Shown here one piece after another: positions 1 to 64,000 of a stretch of DNA of 64,000 bases. The stretch's first letter is position 1, and each line of letters starts with the position of its first letter. The position numbers were made by a program, and so were the translations under genes. The stretch comes from Ashinkailepas kermadecensis. Taxonomy: Eukaryota > Arthropoda > Thecostraca > Neolepadidae. Where the stretch lies: assembly GCA_034440615.1 (NCBI GenBank), contig JAOTOM010004872.1:434001-498000 (forward strand), in the 5' to 3' direction. A model generated the notes under the pieces. It saw only the letters and a program-made list of their open reading frames with translations. It did no database searches and was not told the DNA's origin.

Positions 1-190
1 GATATATCACTACTCGTCGGTCGAGATAACACTGCCCGTCCGTCGAGGCACACTACTCGTCGGTCGAGACATCACTACCCGTCGGTCGAGGCACACTACT
101 CGTCGGTCGAGACATCACTACTCGTCGGTCGAGACATCACTACTCGTCGGTCGAGACACCACTACTCGTCGGTCGAGACATCACTGGCGA
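1..190. repeat. 21-22-bp tandem repeat
   Basis: About nine units of CACTACTCGTCGGTCGAGA with small changes, continuing beyond the left edge. Confidence 0.95.
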
Positions 191-1160
191 TCCGATTGCC
201 AATGTACGCTACTAGCAGGCGACCGCACCGGCGCCCAGGTTGGGATGGGGAGTGCTGCAGATCCACTGGCTCCCTTGCCGATCCGACGGCGGACAGGATG
301 ATTCCCGTCTCGTGTGCTGGCCGCTCCCCGCTGTCCGGCACGCAGAGGTGTAGCCCACTACGGAGAAGCCTAAGGAAACCCCGATGAGAATAATACGATG
401 GTGTGGACTCGTGGTGGATGGCGGATGGACCCATCTCGTCCCCCAAGTGGGTGAGGTTTGCATTATTTCCGTGCGGGCTTTCGGGTTCTAGCTAGTACAT
501 AGTTAACTAGATAGTCGTGCCGTTCTTGTGAAGACAATTTTCAATGCCCAGAACGTATATTTAGCAATACAAGCGATGCAAGGCAAAGCGAAGCCAAGGC
601 AAGTCTGCTCTTGCGTACACCGAGCAGACGTTCATAAATCAGTGGCCCGGCCCGACCGAACTTGGTGGCATTTCTCCGGAAGCGGAGCTGCCCGGACTTC
701 AGCGCCGTTCGGAACAAGGCGCATCATAGCACGGCCTCTCACGGAGGAGGCGGCTCGGGCGGCGCACCAACACCGGATCACCGAAATAGGCCGGGTCGAT
801 GCGACCGCCGCCGGCATTGCGTGGCCCTCGGCAGCAATAAGCCGTCGGCCGGCGCGGCCGCCGGCGAGCCTTGCTCAGGCTCCGGCTCTGGTCACCCGGT
901 CACGCGACAGCCGCCGGCTGACCTTCGGCCCGACGTCCGCCGCCGTCCTTCGTCTCGGCCGCTCCCCCGCGAGACCCGTGGACGTCAGGCGACGCGTGTT
1001 GCTCCAGTCACGCGCGCAACACGGCACACGCACACCTTGCCTTTACGCAGATGTGGACCATGCCATAGACTCGTCTGTCTCTTTATCTCTCCCTCAACTG
1101 GACTGGAAAGTGGCTTCTTGTCCACCTCACCGGTGTTGATCAGAGCCACGAAAAAGCTAC
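191..1160. other. No gene recognised
   Basis: Sequence between the first array and SINE B. The stretch 780-1000 is very GC-rich. No conserved coding signal or splice structure was seen on either strand. Confidence 0.5.
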
Positions 1161-1162
1161 GG

Positions 1163-1350
1163 GGGGATGGCCGAGTGGCTAAGCTGTTGAGCTCTGGGTA
1201 GCAAAGGTCCCGGGTTCAACACCCTTACCACTCGGGACATTTCCCAATCCCGCGGCCCACCGGCGAAACATGGTGGGCGGCGCCATTAGCCGTGATCGTG
1301 CAAAAAGTGCGTCGAGAACCACCCAATAAACAACCACCAACAGAAGCGAC
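1163..1350 (+). mobile_element. tRNA-derived SINE, family B
   Basis: The head has a perfect A box TGGCCGAGTGG and a B box GGTTCAACACC, followed by a body TTCCCAATCCCGCGGCCC and GGGCGGCGCCATTAGCCGTG. The same body follows the tRNA-like head at 11192 on the minus strand, so this is a repeated SINE rather than a tRNA gene. No target duplication was identified. Confidence 0.75.
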
Positions 1351-2829
1351 GGCTGCGCAATCGGCATCAACGATAGCAAAGCGGCTTCCACTCAAGGCTA
1401 AGCTTAAACAAGCTCACCCGTGCTACCGCAACTGTCGCAAGCGACTGCCAAGTCGTCCACTCTCGGCTTACTGAGGTCAACTCGGTGGCCAACGCTCAAA
1501 TCGACACTCCAGAGCATGTAAACACTGAATGTGCTCCAAACGTGACACGCACGGTTCAAGCAAGACTTAGTGGCATCTGTTATTGACAGGCGCAACCACA
1601 ACCACCAGCCTCCGCCCCGAGGGTCCAACATTTAACATTCTCCCGTCGTTGTAGCAAAGATTCATCGCCTAAAATGCACATTCTGCAATGCAATAATAAG
1701 TGAACCAACCGCAGCTCACTAGAACCAAAAGAGGCACGCAAATCGAACCTGTGTGTGCAAGCAAACAAGCGGCGTGGCACTAAATCAAGCATCAAAGCAG
1801 TGCCCGCTGCCCGCCGCGGTGTCCGCTGCCCGCCGCCTAGCGCCGCGGGCGCTAGGTGCCGTCCTGTGACCAGCCCCGGCCTTGACTCGTGATTGGCTGC
1901 TACCCGGTGGGTACCAGCCCAAATGCTAATTGCCGATTGGTCGCTAGGTTCTAGTGTACGCTGCTCGAGGGTATTTGGTGTGTGGTGTCCAGAGAGTGGG
2001 GGCTCTCAGTGTGCTCAGGGATTCGTGAGCAATATACCTCAGTGCGTGACATCGCCTCTCAACTGACCAGACGGACGACGGCACAACAGACGACCACGCA
2101 GACCAGAACCTGTTCAGCCGCCTCTCATGTGTCCTGGCTTTCTCCGACAGGGACTGCACCAGCACATCAGAAGACAGAAGATTTTTTCATAACAAAAAAA
2201 AAAAACAAAAAAAAAAAAAAAAAAAAAAAAAACCAAAAAAAGGGGGATGGCCTTCTGCTACCCCAGCCTGGAACCCGGCGCCGCTGCCCAACAGGTCTAG
2301 TGTCTAGGCGTCAGCGCGTTAGCACAGTCCGCTGTATCGCCAACGAAGGTCGAGAGGACGAGAGTCGACGCACGATTCCAACCCGGATAAGACGGTCCTC
2401 AAGTCGAGCACAGTCAAGCAGCGCGTCCCCAGTGGCTTTCAGAGGCCGGTCTTCATCGCCTAAACGAGGCGCCCTCACCGTGGCGACAGCGACACTATAA
2501 ACTTTCACTCCGGAGCCAGGTGTCCCAAGTGGCTTTGCAGCAGAGCATCTGCCACCGGAAGCTGGCACTGTTGTAAATCCTGCAGTCAATGAGGAGGCAG
2601 TCAATCGCGTGAGGAAGTCAATCCTGCCTCACGCGCGAAACACCTCAGATCTTACCTCACGCGCGAAACACCTCAGCGCCATCATAAACTTCAACTATAA
2701 TGAATCTGAGCTCAAGATTGATTGACATGGTTACTGCGCACGTGAACAGGCAAATGTAAAGCCTCTGCTTCGGTTAGTCCACAGAAAAAGCGAACTTGCG
2801 AACTCGACGCCAGTCACTAAAAGCCTGGG
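1351..2829. other. Non-coding, with poly-A tract and short duplication
   Basis: Contains an A-rich run (about 2191-2232) resembling a retroposon tail and a 22-bp direct duplication, CCTCACGCGCGAAACACCTC-containing, at 2625-2676. No gene was recognised. Confidence 0.5.
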
Positions 2830-4060
2830 TCACTCGGGACCTGAGAGGTGGAGCCGACCTGGCGTCCTACACGTCATGTAGAACTTCTTTATCTTCTGGG
2901 CGAGGGACCCCAGGTCGATGATCCAGAACGATATCCGCAAAGCAGTGATCGCAGATGACACTCCAGCATGCCTCATAAAATCGTGCTAGTCCCTGATGAA
3001 CAGCTTGGCCGTACGCCCCTTGGGTAGGATAGGATGCCTGTCTTCATAGCATAGATCAGACAGCTGGAGCCTCCCCTCATTGTACAGAAAACAATCATCT
3101 ATAAAAGAGATGGCGTCAACTCGTACACAGACGAACCCTTCGGTACGTTTTTACTCTGCTCCAGGACTCACCTATCGCCGAGATACACCTCGTGTTGAAT
3201 GGCCTTGAACAGCCTCACCCTCATGTCCACGATCTCAGACCAGAGCTCCGCCTGGCTCTGTCGGCATCAGGTCGTCGTGCGTTGTGGTTGAATCTCTTAA
3301 CCCACCCCACGACAAGAGCCAGTCTCCGTAGTCCCACAGCGTTCAGCGTCGATTATCTTCCCCCGAGGAGTCCCACTACAGCAGAGAACCTAGCGACCTC
3401 CTCCTCAAGAGGCTCGGTCACACTCGACTCTGACCTGCTCGTGGCGGGAGGCTGACCGGCGCACTCTGACAGCCCGCCAGACATAGTCAGTCCGAAGCTG
3501 CGAGCGTACCAGCTGCTCTGCTGTCACCCCTTTGGTGGTCAGGTCGGCAGTGTCCTCCTCCCTCTCCTGGCACGTGAACCAGCTGGACGAAGTGGTCAAG
3601 GTGTGGATCTCAGACACCCGGGTAACTATGAACTGTGTCCACCTCCTCCTTTTCCCACCTCTGTTTCCACCCTCCACCTCTGGGCTGCCTCAGATCAACC
3701 CAACCCCCATCGACCCAGATCATCAACAGTGGGTGGACGGCATGTCTCACAAGGAAACCATTGCCTTACAGGGCATCCAGCACGACACACCTTGTGCTGT
3801 CCGATAGACGAAGATCCTGTCGCACTGTTGCAAACGTGCAGCCAACAGCCTACACAACAACTTAAGTCTAGGAAGATTCACCCTTTTGAAACCCCTTTGA
3901 CAGGTGCCACCCTGCCCTCCGTCATGACCAACGAGACACTGTACGACCGACCAGACAGCGGAGTGCGGAAGCACATCGTAGCACCATGGGAGACGTGTCT
4001 CCAACACATGCAGCTCCACACCAACCATCGTGCCGCTCCACCCTCTGTCAGAATAGGAGC
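2830..4060 (-). pseudogene. BEL/Pao LTR-retrotransposon pol remnant
   Basis: Decayed fragments in pol order on the minus strand. At about 3700-3960 is an RNase H-like stretch with VNLPRLKLLCRLLAARLQQ (compare the family's TIPRLEL..A.L.AR). At 3440-3650 the RNase H end reads RVSEIHTLT...W and ADLTTKGVTAEQL (family pattern NRV.EI..LT...W.....NPAD..TRG). At 2840-3070 is an integrase start with HPILPKG, H..MRHAGVSSAITALR, FWI, as in the BEL/Pao zinc-binding region. Frameshifts and stops separate the parts. No LTRs, protease or gag are recognised. A 65-bp tandem array starts where the reverse transcriptase would be expected. Confidence 0.72.
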
Positions 4061-4106
4061 GAGAGACCTGGAGCTCTTTCAGGGAACTGACGCCACACAG
4101 CCGTTC

Positions 4107-4440
4107 GGAGAAGACCGACCAGCCATCCCCGGGCAGCGCCTCGTCCCACTGCAGTCCGAGCTGCCAGCGCTCCTGAAGACCGAGCAGCCATCCTCGGGAA
4201 GCGCCTCGTCCCACTGCAGTCAGAGCTGCCAGCGCTCCTGAAGACCGAGCAGCCATCCTCGGGCAGCGCCTCGTCCCACTGCAGTCCGAGCTGCCAGCGC
4301 TCCTGAAGACCGAGCAGCCATCCTCGGGCAGCGCCTCGTCCCACTGCAGTCAGAGCTGCCAGCGCTCCTGAAGACCGAGCAGCCATCCTCGGGCAGCGCC
4401 TCGTCCCACTGCAGTCCGAGCTGCCAGCGCCCCTGAAGCA
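4107..4440. repeat. 65-bp tandem repeat
   Basis: About five units starting GAAGACCGAGCAGCCATCCT and ending CTGCCAGCGCTCCT. The array abuts the BEL/Pao remnant. Confidence 0.95.
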
Positions 4441-4649
4441 CGCTCCTGGTCACCATCGTGATCGGGGCATGGAATCCCGGACGACCGAGAAGAGCCTCGT
4501 AAATAATTCCAGCACGATGCGCTTCGTGGGTATGACAGTAGAGAATGTGGGCGATTTAAATGAGTACAATGGCACAAGACTATATTCTTAGGAAAACATC
4601 TTGTGCCATTATACTCTGCATTTAGCTTGTCTGGTTAACCATTAACAAT

Positions 4650-5130
4650 GTGGAGAATGTTCACCGACAGTGGGGAATGGCCGCTGCTTGGGGCCGCGAC
4701 CCGCGGTCAGTGGCCGTTGTCCATCGCTGTAACGCTAATTGGGTGGGGGTTACCTGGCTGGCCCGGACGGTGGGCTCGCAAACGCTAACGAGCACAGTCT
4801 CCCCCTCCCGCCACAATTCCTTGGGAGAGGCCTCGATAACATTGTGGGTTCACCGGGAACTCAAGAGTGAGAGACCATGCAGTGTAACAATTGTTAATGG
4901 TAATGTTAATCGTTATCTCCTATATATTATATATAGAAGTTAATAGTTAATGTCAATGTTAAAGGGTGACTGGTGGTAGTTGGAAAAGAATTGAATCAGT
5001 AGCAACAAGTAGTCCTTTCTTTATTTGGAGGAAACGGATGCACATTAGCTGCCGTGGAGATCGTTGCCGTCAAACTCATCAGCACAAGCGTAGCATTCAG
5101 TATGCTATATTATGCTGTATTATGCTATAT
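4650..5130 (+). repeat. Dispersed repeat, copy 1
   Basis: This shares blocks in the same order with 6490-7150: GGGTGGGGGTTA.CTGGCT, GGGAGGCCTCGATA, GGGTGACTGGTGG.AG, ATCAG.AGCAACAA, and GCTGCCG.GATCGTTGCCGTC. There is no coding capacity or clear termini. Confidence 0.65.
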
Positions 5131-5760
5131 GCTGTACTGTTCACGTAGAACAGCAGTGTCACGAACCCTGCAACAACCTAAGGGTCAGCTGAATTGGATC
5201 TTCAGCATCATTATCCGAGCTAAGCGACAGGCCTAAACGTCATGGACGTGGCTGCAGAAAATGAAAGGGCCCCAGGGGGGGGGGGCGTGTACCCATGTCC
5301 TGCAAACAGTGAATCGCGGGAAATTGCATAAAACGCATCACAAGGCCTGGACTCCACCACGAGAGGAGGAACGCGTTCCTCCCAAACTCTGCAAACCTAC
5401 ACAGCACCTAGCATGGCGCAGGCGTTGTATGGAGACAAATCGACCTGACAACGCTCTCGTCACTACATACAAAATTATCAGCGACGCCCATGCCACCAGG
5501 CAAAAGGTATTGCCGGCTATTGCTGGATCGTCGCCAGCAACGACTGCCTGGGCGGGCGAGGCACTCGCCAGCCGCCGGCGCCTTATCTCTTCATCTGATC
5601 TCGCTCTCGATCGATTGTCTGACAGAGTGAGGGGCAAGGCGATAGACGCACCCCCTGGGACTGGATGACACCGGGTGTGTTCCAATGCCCAGTACGGGTT
5701 AGGTCGTCACAGCAGTGCTTGCTGTGCGGCGTACTGTGCAGTGCGGTGTCGCGGAAGTGC
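5131..5760. other. No gene recognised
   Basis: Unique-looking sequence with a G run at 5275-5284. No supported feature. Confidence 0.4.
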
Positions 5761-6362
5761 AGTGGGTCAGTGATATCTGCTGCTCAGTGATGCTGCCTGC
5801 TGGTCAGCGAGCTGCCTGCTGGTCAGTGATGCTGCCTGCTGCTCAGTGATGCTGCCTGCTGGTCAGCGATGCTGCCTGCTGGTCAGCGATGCTGCCTGCT
5901 GCTCAGTGATGCTGCCTGCTGGTCAGTGATACTGTCTGCTGGTCAGCGATACTGCCTGCTGCCCGGCGATACTGCCTGCTGGTCAGCGATGCTGCCTGCT
6001 GGTCAGTGATACTGCCTGCTGCCCGGCGATACTGCCTGCTGGTCAGCGATGCTGCCTGCTGGTCAGTGATACTGCCTGCTGGTCAGTGATGCTGCCTGCT
6101 GGTCAGTGATGCTGCCTGCTGGTCAGCGATGCTGCCTGCTGGTCAGCGATGCTGCCTGCTGGTCAGCGATGCTGCCTGCTGGTCAGTGATGCTGCCTGCT
6201 GGTCAGCGATGCTGCCTGCTGGTCAGTGATGCTGCCTGATGGTCAGTGATGCTGCCTGCTGGTCAGCGATGCTGCCTGCTGGTCAGTGATGCTGCCTGCT
6301 GCTCAGTGATACTGCCTGCTGCTCAGTGATGCTGCCTGCTGGTCAGTGATACTACCTGCTCC
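5761..6362. repeat. 20-bp tandem repeat
   Basis: About 30 units of GATGCTGCCTGCTGGTCAGT with variant positions T/C and GG/GC, arranged irregularly. Confidence 0.97.
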
Positions 6363-6489
6363 AGTGACTATGACTGGCCTGAGGGAAGTGCACATCTACA
6401 AGTGGATGACTTTTAACAAAGTTCTGGATTCTTCTTCTGGAAGTTCTGGTTCAAGACAAAGATCTGGATCAAGGTTGCATGCAACGTGC

Positions 6490-7150
6490 GAGCATGGGTG
6501 GCCGTGCCACCTGCCATTCCGTTGATGGCAATGGCTGTGACGGCACTGAGTAAGTGACCATTCTCCACTGTTGTAGCATTAATGGGAGAGGGGTGGGGGT
6601 TATCTGGCTAGTTCGGACAGTGGCCGCACAGTTGCCAGCGAGCGCGGCTCCCAGCCAAAATGGGATGTCTATTTCTCATTTATTGGGTACTAAACGCACT
6701 ACATGTGTACTATTTGCCTGCTTTCGTACTATTTTTCCGGAATTCTATATGGGAGGCCTCGATAGCATGGTGATTTCACATGAGGCTGAAGAGTAAGCCA
6801 TGTGTAGTGTGTAAAACAGTGGTTATTTAAGGTGACTGGTGGCAGCTCGGTATGAATGAAATCAGAAGCAACAAATGCCCTGTTCTGCATTGGGACGCAG
6901 GAGCGTTCATTTTCAAAATTATTTGAGGGGGAGCACAACACATGGAGACAATGGGCGGACCCAAATGGATCGGGGGATGTACCATATGGTTCCATGTTAT
7001 ATGTTGAAATAATTGGGACGGGGTGGCAACATTGAGGGGCCACTTGCCGCCTCAAAAGCATTCAAAGCATCGCCCATGTTGGGAGGACATGGCACATGTC
7101 AGCTGCCGAGATCGTTGCCGTCCGAGCGGCGTCAAACTCACGGACACAGG
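6490..7150 (+). repeat. Dispersed repeat, copy 2
   Basis: This is the second copy of the repeat at 4650-5130, longer by about 180 bp. The type is unknown. The two copies flank the 20-bp array at 5760-6362. Confidence 0.65.
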
Positions 7151-7324
7151 TATCCTATTTGGTGCACTGCACATTGACAGGGGTAGATACAATGGAGGGG
7201 CAGTGGGACATGTTCCGCCACCTCCGTGGAAAGTAGCGCCCCTCTGACTGGGAAAAAGCCCCACACGAATCCAGTTTGAGAAGTCGTCTACGCCGACTTG
7301 TGCCGAAGAGGACTCAGCATCACG

Positions 7325-7890
7325 GGGCGGGTCATTGTCATTGATCTACCCCCAACGCTATACAGCTCAGCAGGCGGGCCATTGTCATTGATCTACCCCC
7401 AACGCTATACAGCTCAGCAGGCGGGTCATTGTCATTGATCTACCCCCAACGCTATACAGCTCAGCAGGCGGGTCATTGTCATTGATCTACCCCCAACGCT
7501 ATACAGCTCCGCAGGCGGGTCATTGTCATTGATCTACCCCCAACGCTATACAGCTCAGCAGGCGGGTCATTGTCATTGATCTACCCCCAACGCTATACAG
7601 CTCAGCAGGCGGGTCATTGTCATTGATCTACCCCCAACGCTATACAGCTCAGCAGGCGGGTCATTGTCATTGATCTACCCCCAACGCTATACAGCTCAGC
7701 AGGCGGGTCATTGTCATTGATCTACCCCCAACGCTATACAGCTCAGCAGGCGGGTCATTGTCATTGATCTACCCCCAACGCTATACAGCTCAGCAGGCGG
7801 GTCATTGTCATTGATCTACCCCCAACGCTATACAGCTCAGCAGGCGGGTCATTGTCATTGATCTACCCCCAACGCTATACAGCTCAGCAA
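7325..7890. repeat. 47-bp tandem repeat
   Basis: Twelve nearly identical units beginning GCGGGTCATTGTCATTGATC. The low divergence suggests recent amplification. Confidence 0.97.
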
Positions 7891-10457
7891 CGGCGGCATG
7901 AGTCGCCAAGCCATATCGCCACGTCTTCCATACACTAATATGATCAGACGGGAGCAGATCCTAACTAGCTGTCACTGGCGTGTCCGTATTGTACTGGGCA
8001 CCTCCGCCTCCGGGTACACCTCCTGGGTACACCTTCGCGATATACGGGGTATAGCTAACCAGATAGGATAGACGTTAGGTTACATAGGTTACAGAGGGAA
8101 AGATGTGCTAACATGTTTAGCATGCCGGACATTATCTGGCGTGCTGGTAAGGTAGGTCAATGTCAGTGACCTGACCTGCCAACATGCGCCTGATGCTGTC
8201 ACACGCTGCCTGCAACAACCCCTCCCAAACAACGTGGCACATGCTTACACAATCAATGGAACATCAAGCAACGCGGGTGCATGATAATAATAACTCAGGG
8301 CACGCGATCAGTAATAACGCAGGTGGATAATAACTGGTGTTTACTTGTAATCCGAACGAAATTAAAAGCGACGTGGTGTTATCGAAGTTGGAACGTGGAG
8401 GAGGAAAAACACCATTATGAAGCTCAGGTCTCTGAGTATTTCCGAGTTTGATTACAGTAGCGCTGAAGCGCTCCTGCGGTCGGCTAGGCGCCTGCGTGCG
8501 GAGAGAGCCGTCATTGTTCTTCACCATGGATATATGTACACATGGATCCATGGATATATGCACAAGCCCTAAATGATATAAAGTATGTGCTAAGTTACGA
8601 TTACAATGTACTAATTACTGCATAGAAACCAATGTCGCGGATCATTTAAAAATAGCATTATGTACGGAAGAGTAGTGCAGTCACTATCTGTGCATTGCAA
8701 GAAAGTGGTAGAACCACACGCCTATTACCACACAAGAAACGCTGCATGATATAAATATGCAGTAACTTCTCGGACTTTGGCAACTATTCCGCAATTCCAG
8801 CCGAAAAACTACATGGTGTCAATACAACTGAATAGCATAGAGGTATTTACTCCCGAACACAAACCATTCTCAATACAATCAAAATAGCCGCCAGCAGTGT
8901 TTGCTGAATGACAGTGTGATGGTGGTGTGATGACCAGACATCGTTTAAATGTAGAATACATCACGATATCTGCAACTGATAGTCTATTGCTCTGAAAAGT
9001 ACGTAGTCTATTTTATAAAATAAATGAAATCGATCACATGGCTGCACAGATGTCAACAGTATAAATGCTATCAACTTATCATCGCAGTCGTGCCGCCTTA
9101 AACAATTCTTAATTAGCGCTTCGCAACACGTTGCCACACTATTCTTCCAGATCTTCCTCCCAAAATTGCCATAACGCGGAAAGTCAAAACGCATCGTTTT
9201 GCCTTTTGTCAGCGATGTGCCGGTCGAGACATTGCTGGGCTCGCGAGCAATCGAGGCCTATTACGAGCTGAATAATCGGATTCAAATGAAAGAACTAAGA
9301 TGATGATTTGCCTTCCATGGCCCCTATATACCACCGATAATTTCGTTTTGTTGAATTGGTCCAGGACACAAGATGAGCCAAATGTTCTTGTGAAAAGAAA
9401 TGCGTTATGCCTCGTCAGTTGTGCATTTTTTGCATAATTTTTTCCATGACCAACTCCACATGAATGCATGAATTCGAATGAACCAGGTGCGTTTGCTGCG
9501 CGTAAGACGCTAGGAAATTCCATTTATCGTAGCTATCGAAAATGCTATCGAAAAAGTACCTTTGTGTCTGCCGTTTTCTGCCACCGCTACTTTCAGCGAG
9601 CCGGTTTTAAGCGGCTAAAAGTGGCGGCGGGAAGCAATTTCGGTCGGCTGCTGCGAACCTGGCTGCACCGATCAATCGCCAGCGCGGTAACTCTTCGTTC
9701 GGCAAGGTCGCTCGCCATCCGCTGGAAAGTTTCTGACAACCGTGGACATGTTGGCCGTTTTGATAACTGAACTTTGCGTTCTCAGTGTCTCTGTTTTCTC
9801 AGTTGTACAGCGAACCGTGACCGAGCTGCGCATTTGAAAATTGATCGCATTGCACCAGCCGCACAGAACACAATGTGTTCACCACCGCCGGATTGATTCA
9901 TGCATCAAGCATTCCAATAGACTAGCTTCAAACACGACAAGATCACTGGATACGATTGAGTTATGTCCGACACACTGAACATGGAGAACGACGGGCGCAG
10001 CAAAAACGGCAGACCAGTCTGGACACAGCGCCTCTTGCGTCACCCCGCACCACAACAACACGATCTTCCGCAGTGTGGTCATTGTCATGGCTCACCAGCG
10101 CTACCGATAGTTGTGCCGATAGTTGACCCGCTGAAATATTCAGTGGGTTTTCTGACACGACTGCCGGCCTGCGTCAGTTGATGATCCTTGTTAGGTTCGC
10201 TGCGGCACGTCGGATGAGAACAGAGGCTGACAGGCCGTGTTCACGTGCCAGCGCTACATTTAGCAAAAGTCAGAATGCATCCAGTCATCATGGATTCCAC
10301 CGACTAACACCGACTAACTGACCCAGTGGCAGCATCACGCGGGCGTGGGCGCCACTGGTCGTGTGTGACCGTGACTGCCGACAGTGGGCGCTCAAACGAC
10401 GTGCGATCAGCCAGCCCGCACGTCCACCGTCCGCCGGCTCCATCACCCGGCCGGCCG
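7891..10457. other. Region downstream of the IleRS stop, no gene recognised
   Basis: Mostly AT-richer unique sequence. No conserved frame was seen. The IleRS 3' UTR should occupy the right end (just below 10458), but no clear polyadenylation signal was identified. Confidence 0.45.

Positions 10458-64000
<53,543 letters not shown>

Noticed and set aside
1163..1237. tRNA gene (Leu/Ser-like)
   Set aside because: It has good A and B boxes but poor acceptor pairing. It shares a downstream body with the copy at 11192, so it is a SINE head.
2311..2604. Frame with RLEDRLIRVG resembling the BEL/Pao segment before integrase
   Set aside because: It lies on the wrong side of the integrase piece and the similarity is too short to call.

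Overview
This window is animal nuclear DNA: spliced exons, Pol III tRNA and SINE promoters, hAT-like MITEs, and BEL/Pao, LINE and Penelope-like remnants. There are no operons or bacterial signals. The coding exons are GC-rich and the introns are very rich in minisatellites. An arthropod, perhaps a crustacean, fits the repeat types and one uncharacterised protein family, but the species cannot be fixed from the sequence alone.

One host protein-coding gene is clear. It runs on the minus strand from the right edge (64000) to a stop at 10458: the C-terminal half (about 470 residues) of a mitochondrial/bacterial-type isoleucyl-tRNA synthetase (IARS2-like). Nine exons were assembled by reading frame, splice signals and spacing of conserved blocks: 63943-64000, 60856-60993, 59380-59546, 47624-47767, 40626-40842, 36164-36270, 30190-30332, 12026-12222 and 10458-10700. 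They contain the DILDIW block, the GWFQSS block, KMSKS, the helical anticodon-binding region and a terminal four-cysteine zinc site. All phases match across all eight introns. The start codon and HIGH motif lie beyond 64000. Three of the eight donors are GC rather than GT.

Almost everything else lies in introns of this gene or downstream of it (1-10457). Tandem arrays cover roughly a fifth to a quarter of the window, with units from 2 to about 105 bp. Mobile DNA includes a BEL/Pao pol remnant (2830-4060), two tRNA-derived SINE families, two copies of a hAT-like MITE (12294-12773 and 54419-54912, the latter inside a tRNA-Leu copy), three poly-G hAT-like MITEs with 8-bp target duplications, a LINE 3' end inside a minisatellite, a GIY-YIG fragment of Penelope type and a probable DDE transposase relic. 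An intact tRNA-Leu(AAG) lies on the plus strand at 54007-54088, antisense inside the largest upstream intron.

The most unusual observation concerns splice junctions. At three exon edges (40626, 47624, 30332) a minisatellite has grown out of the exon-intron junction itself, so the splice site is repeated. The periods are 27, 81 and 48 bp, all multiples of three, and the arrays stay open in the exon's frame. Use of alternative copies would therefore lengthen the enzyme without shifting frame. A second point of interest is an inverted pair of copies of an uncharacterised protein family (51870-53700), one arm of which is interrupted by both a MITE and a SINE, each with clear target duplications.
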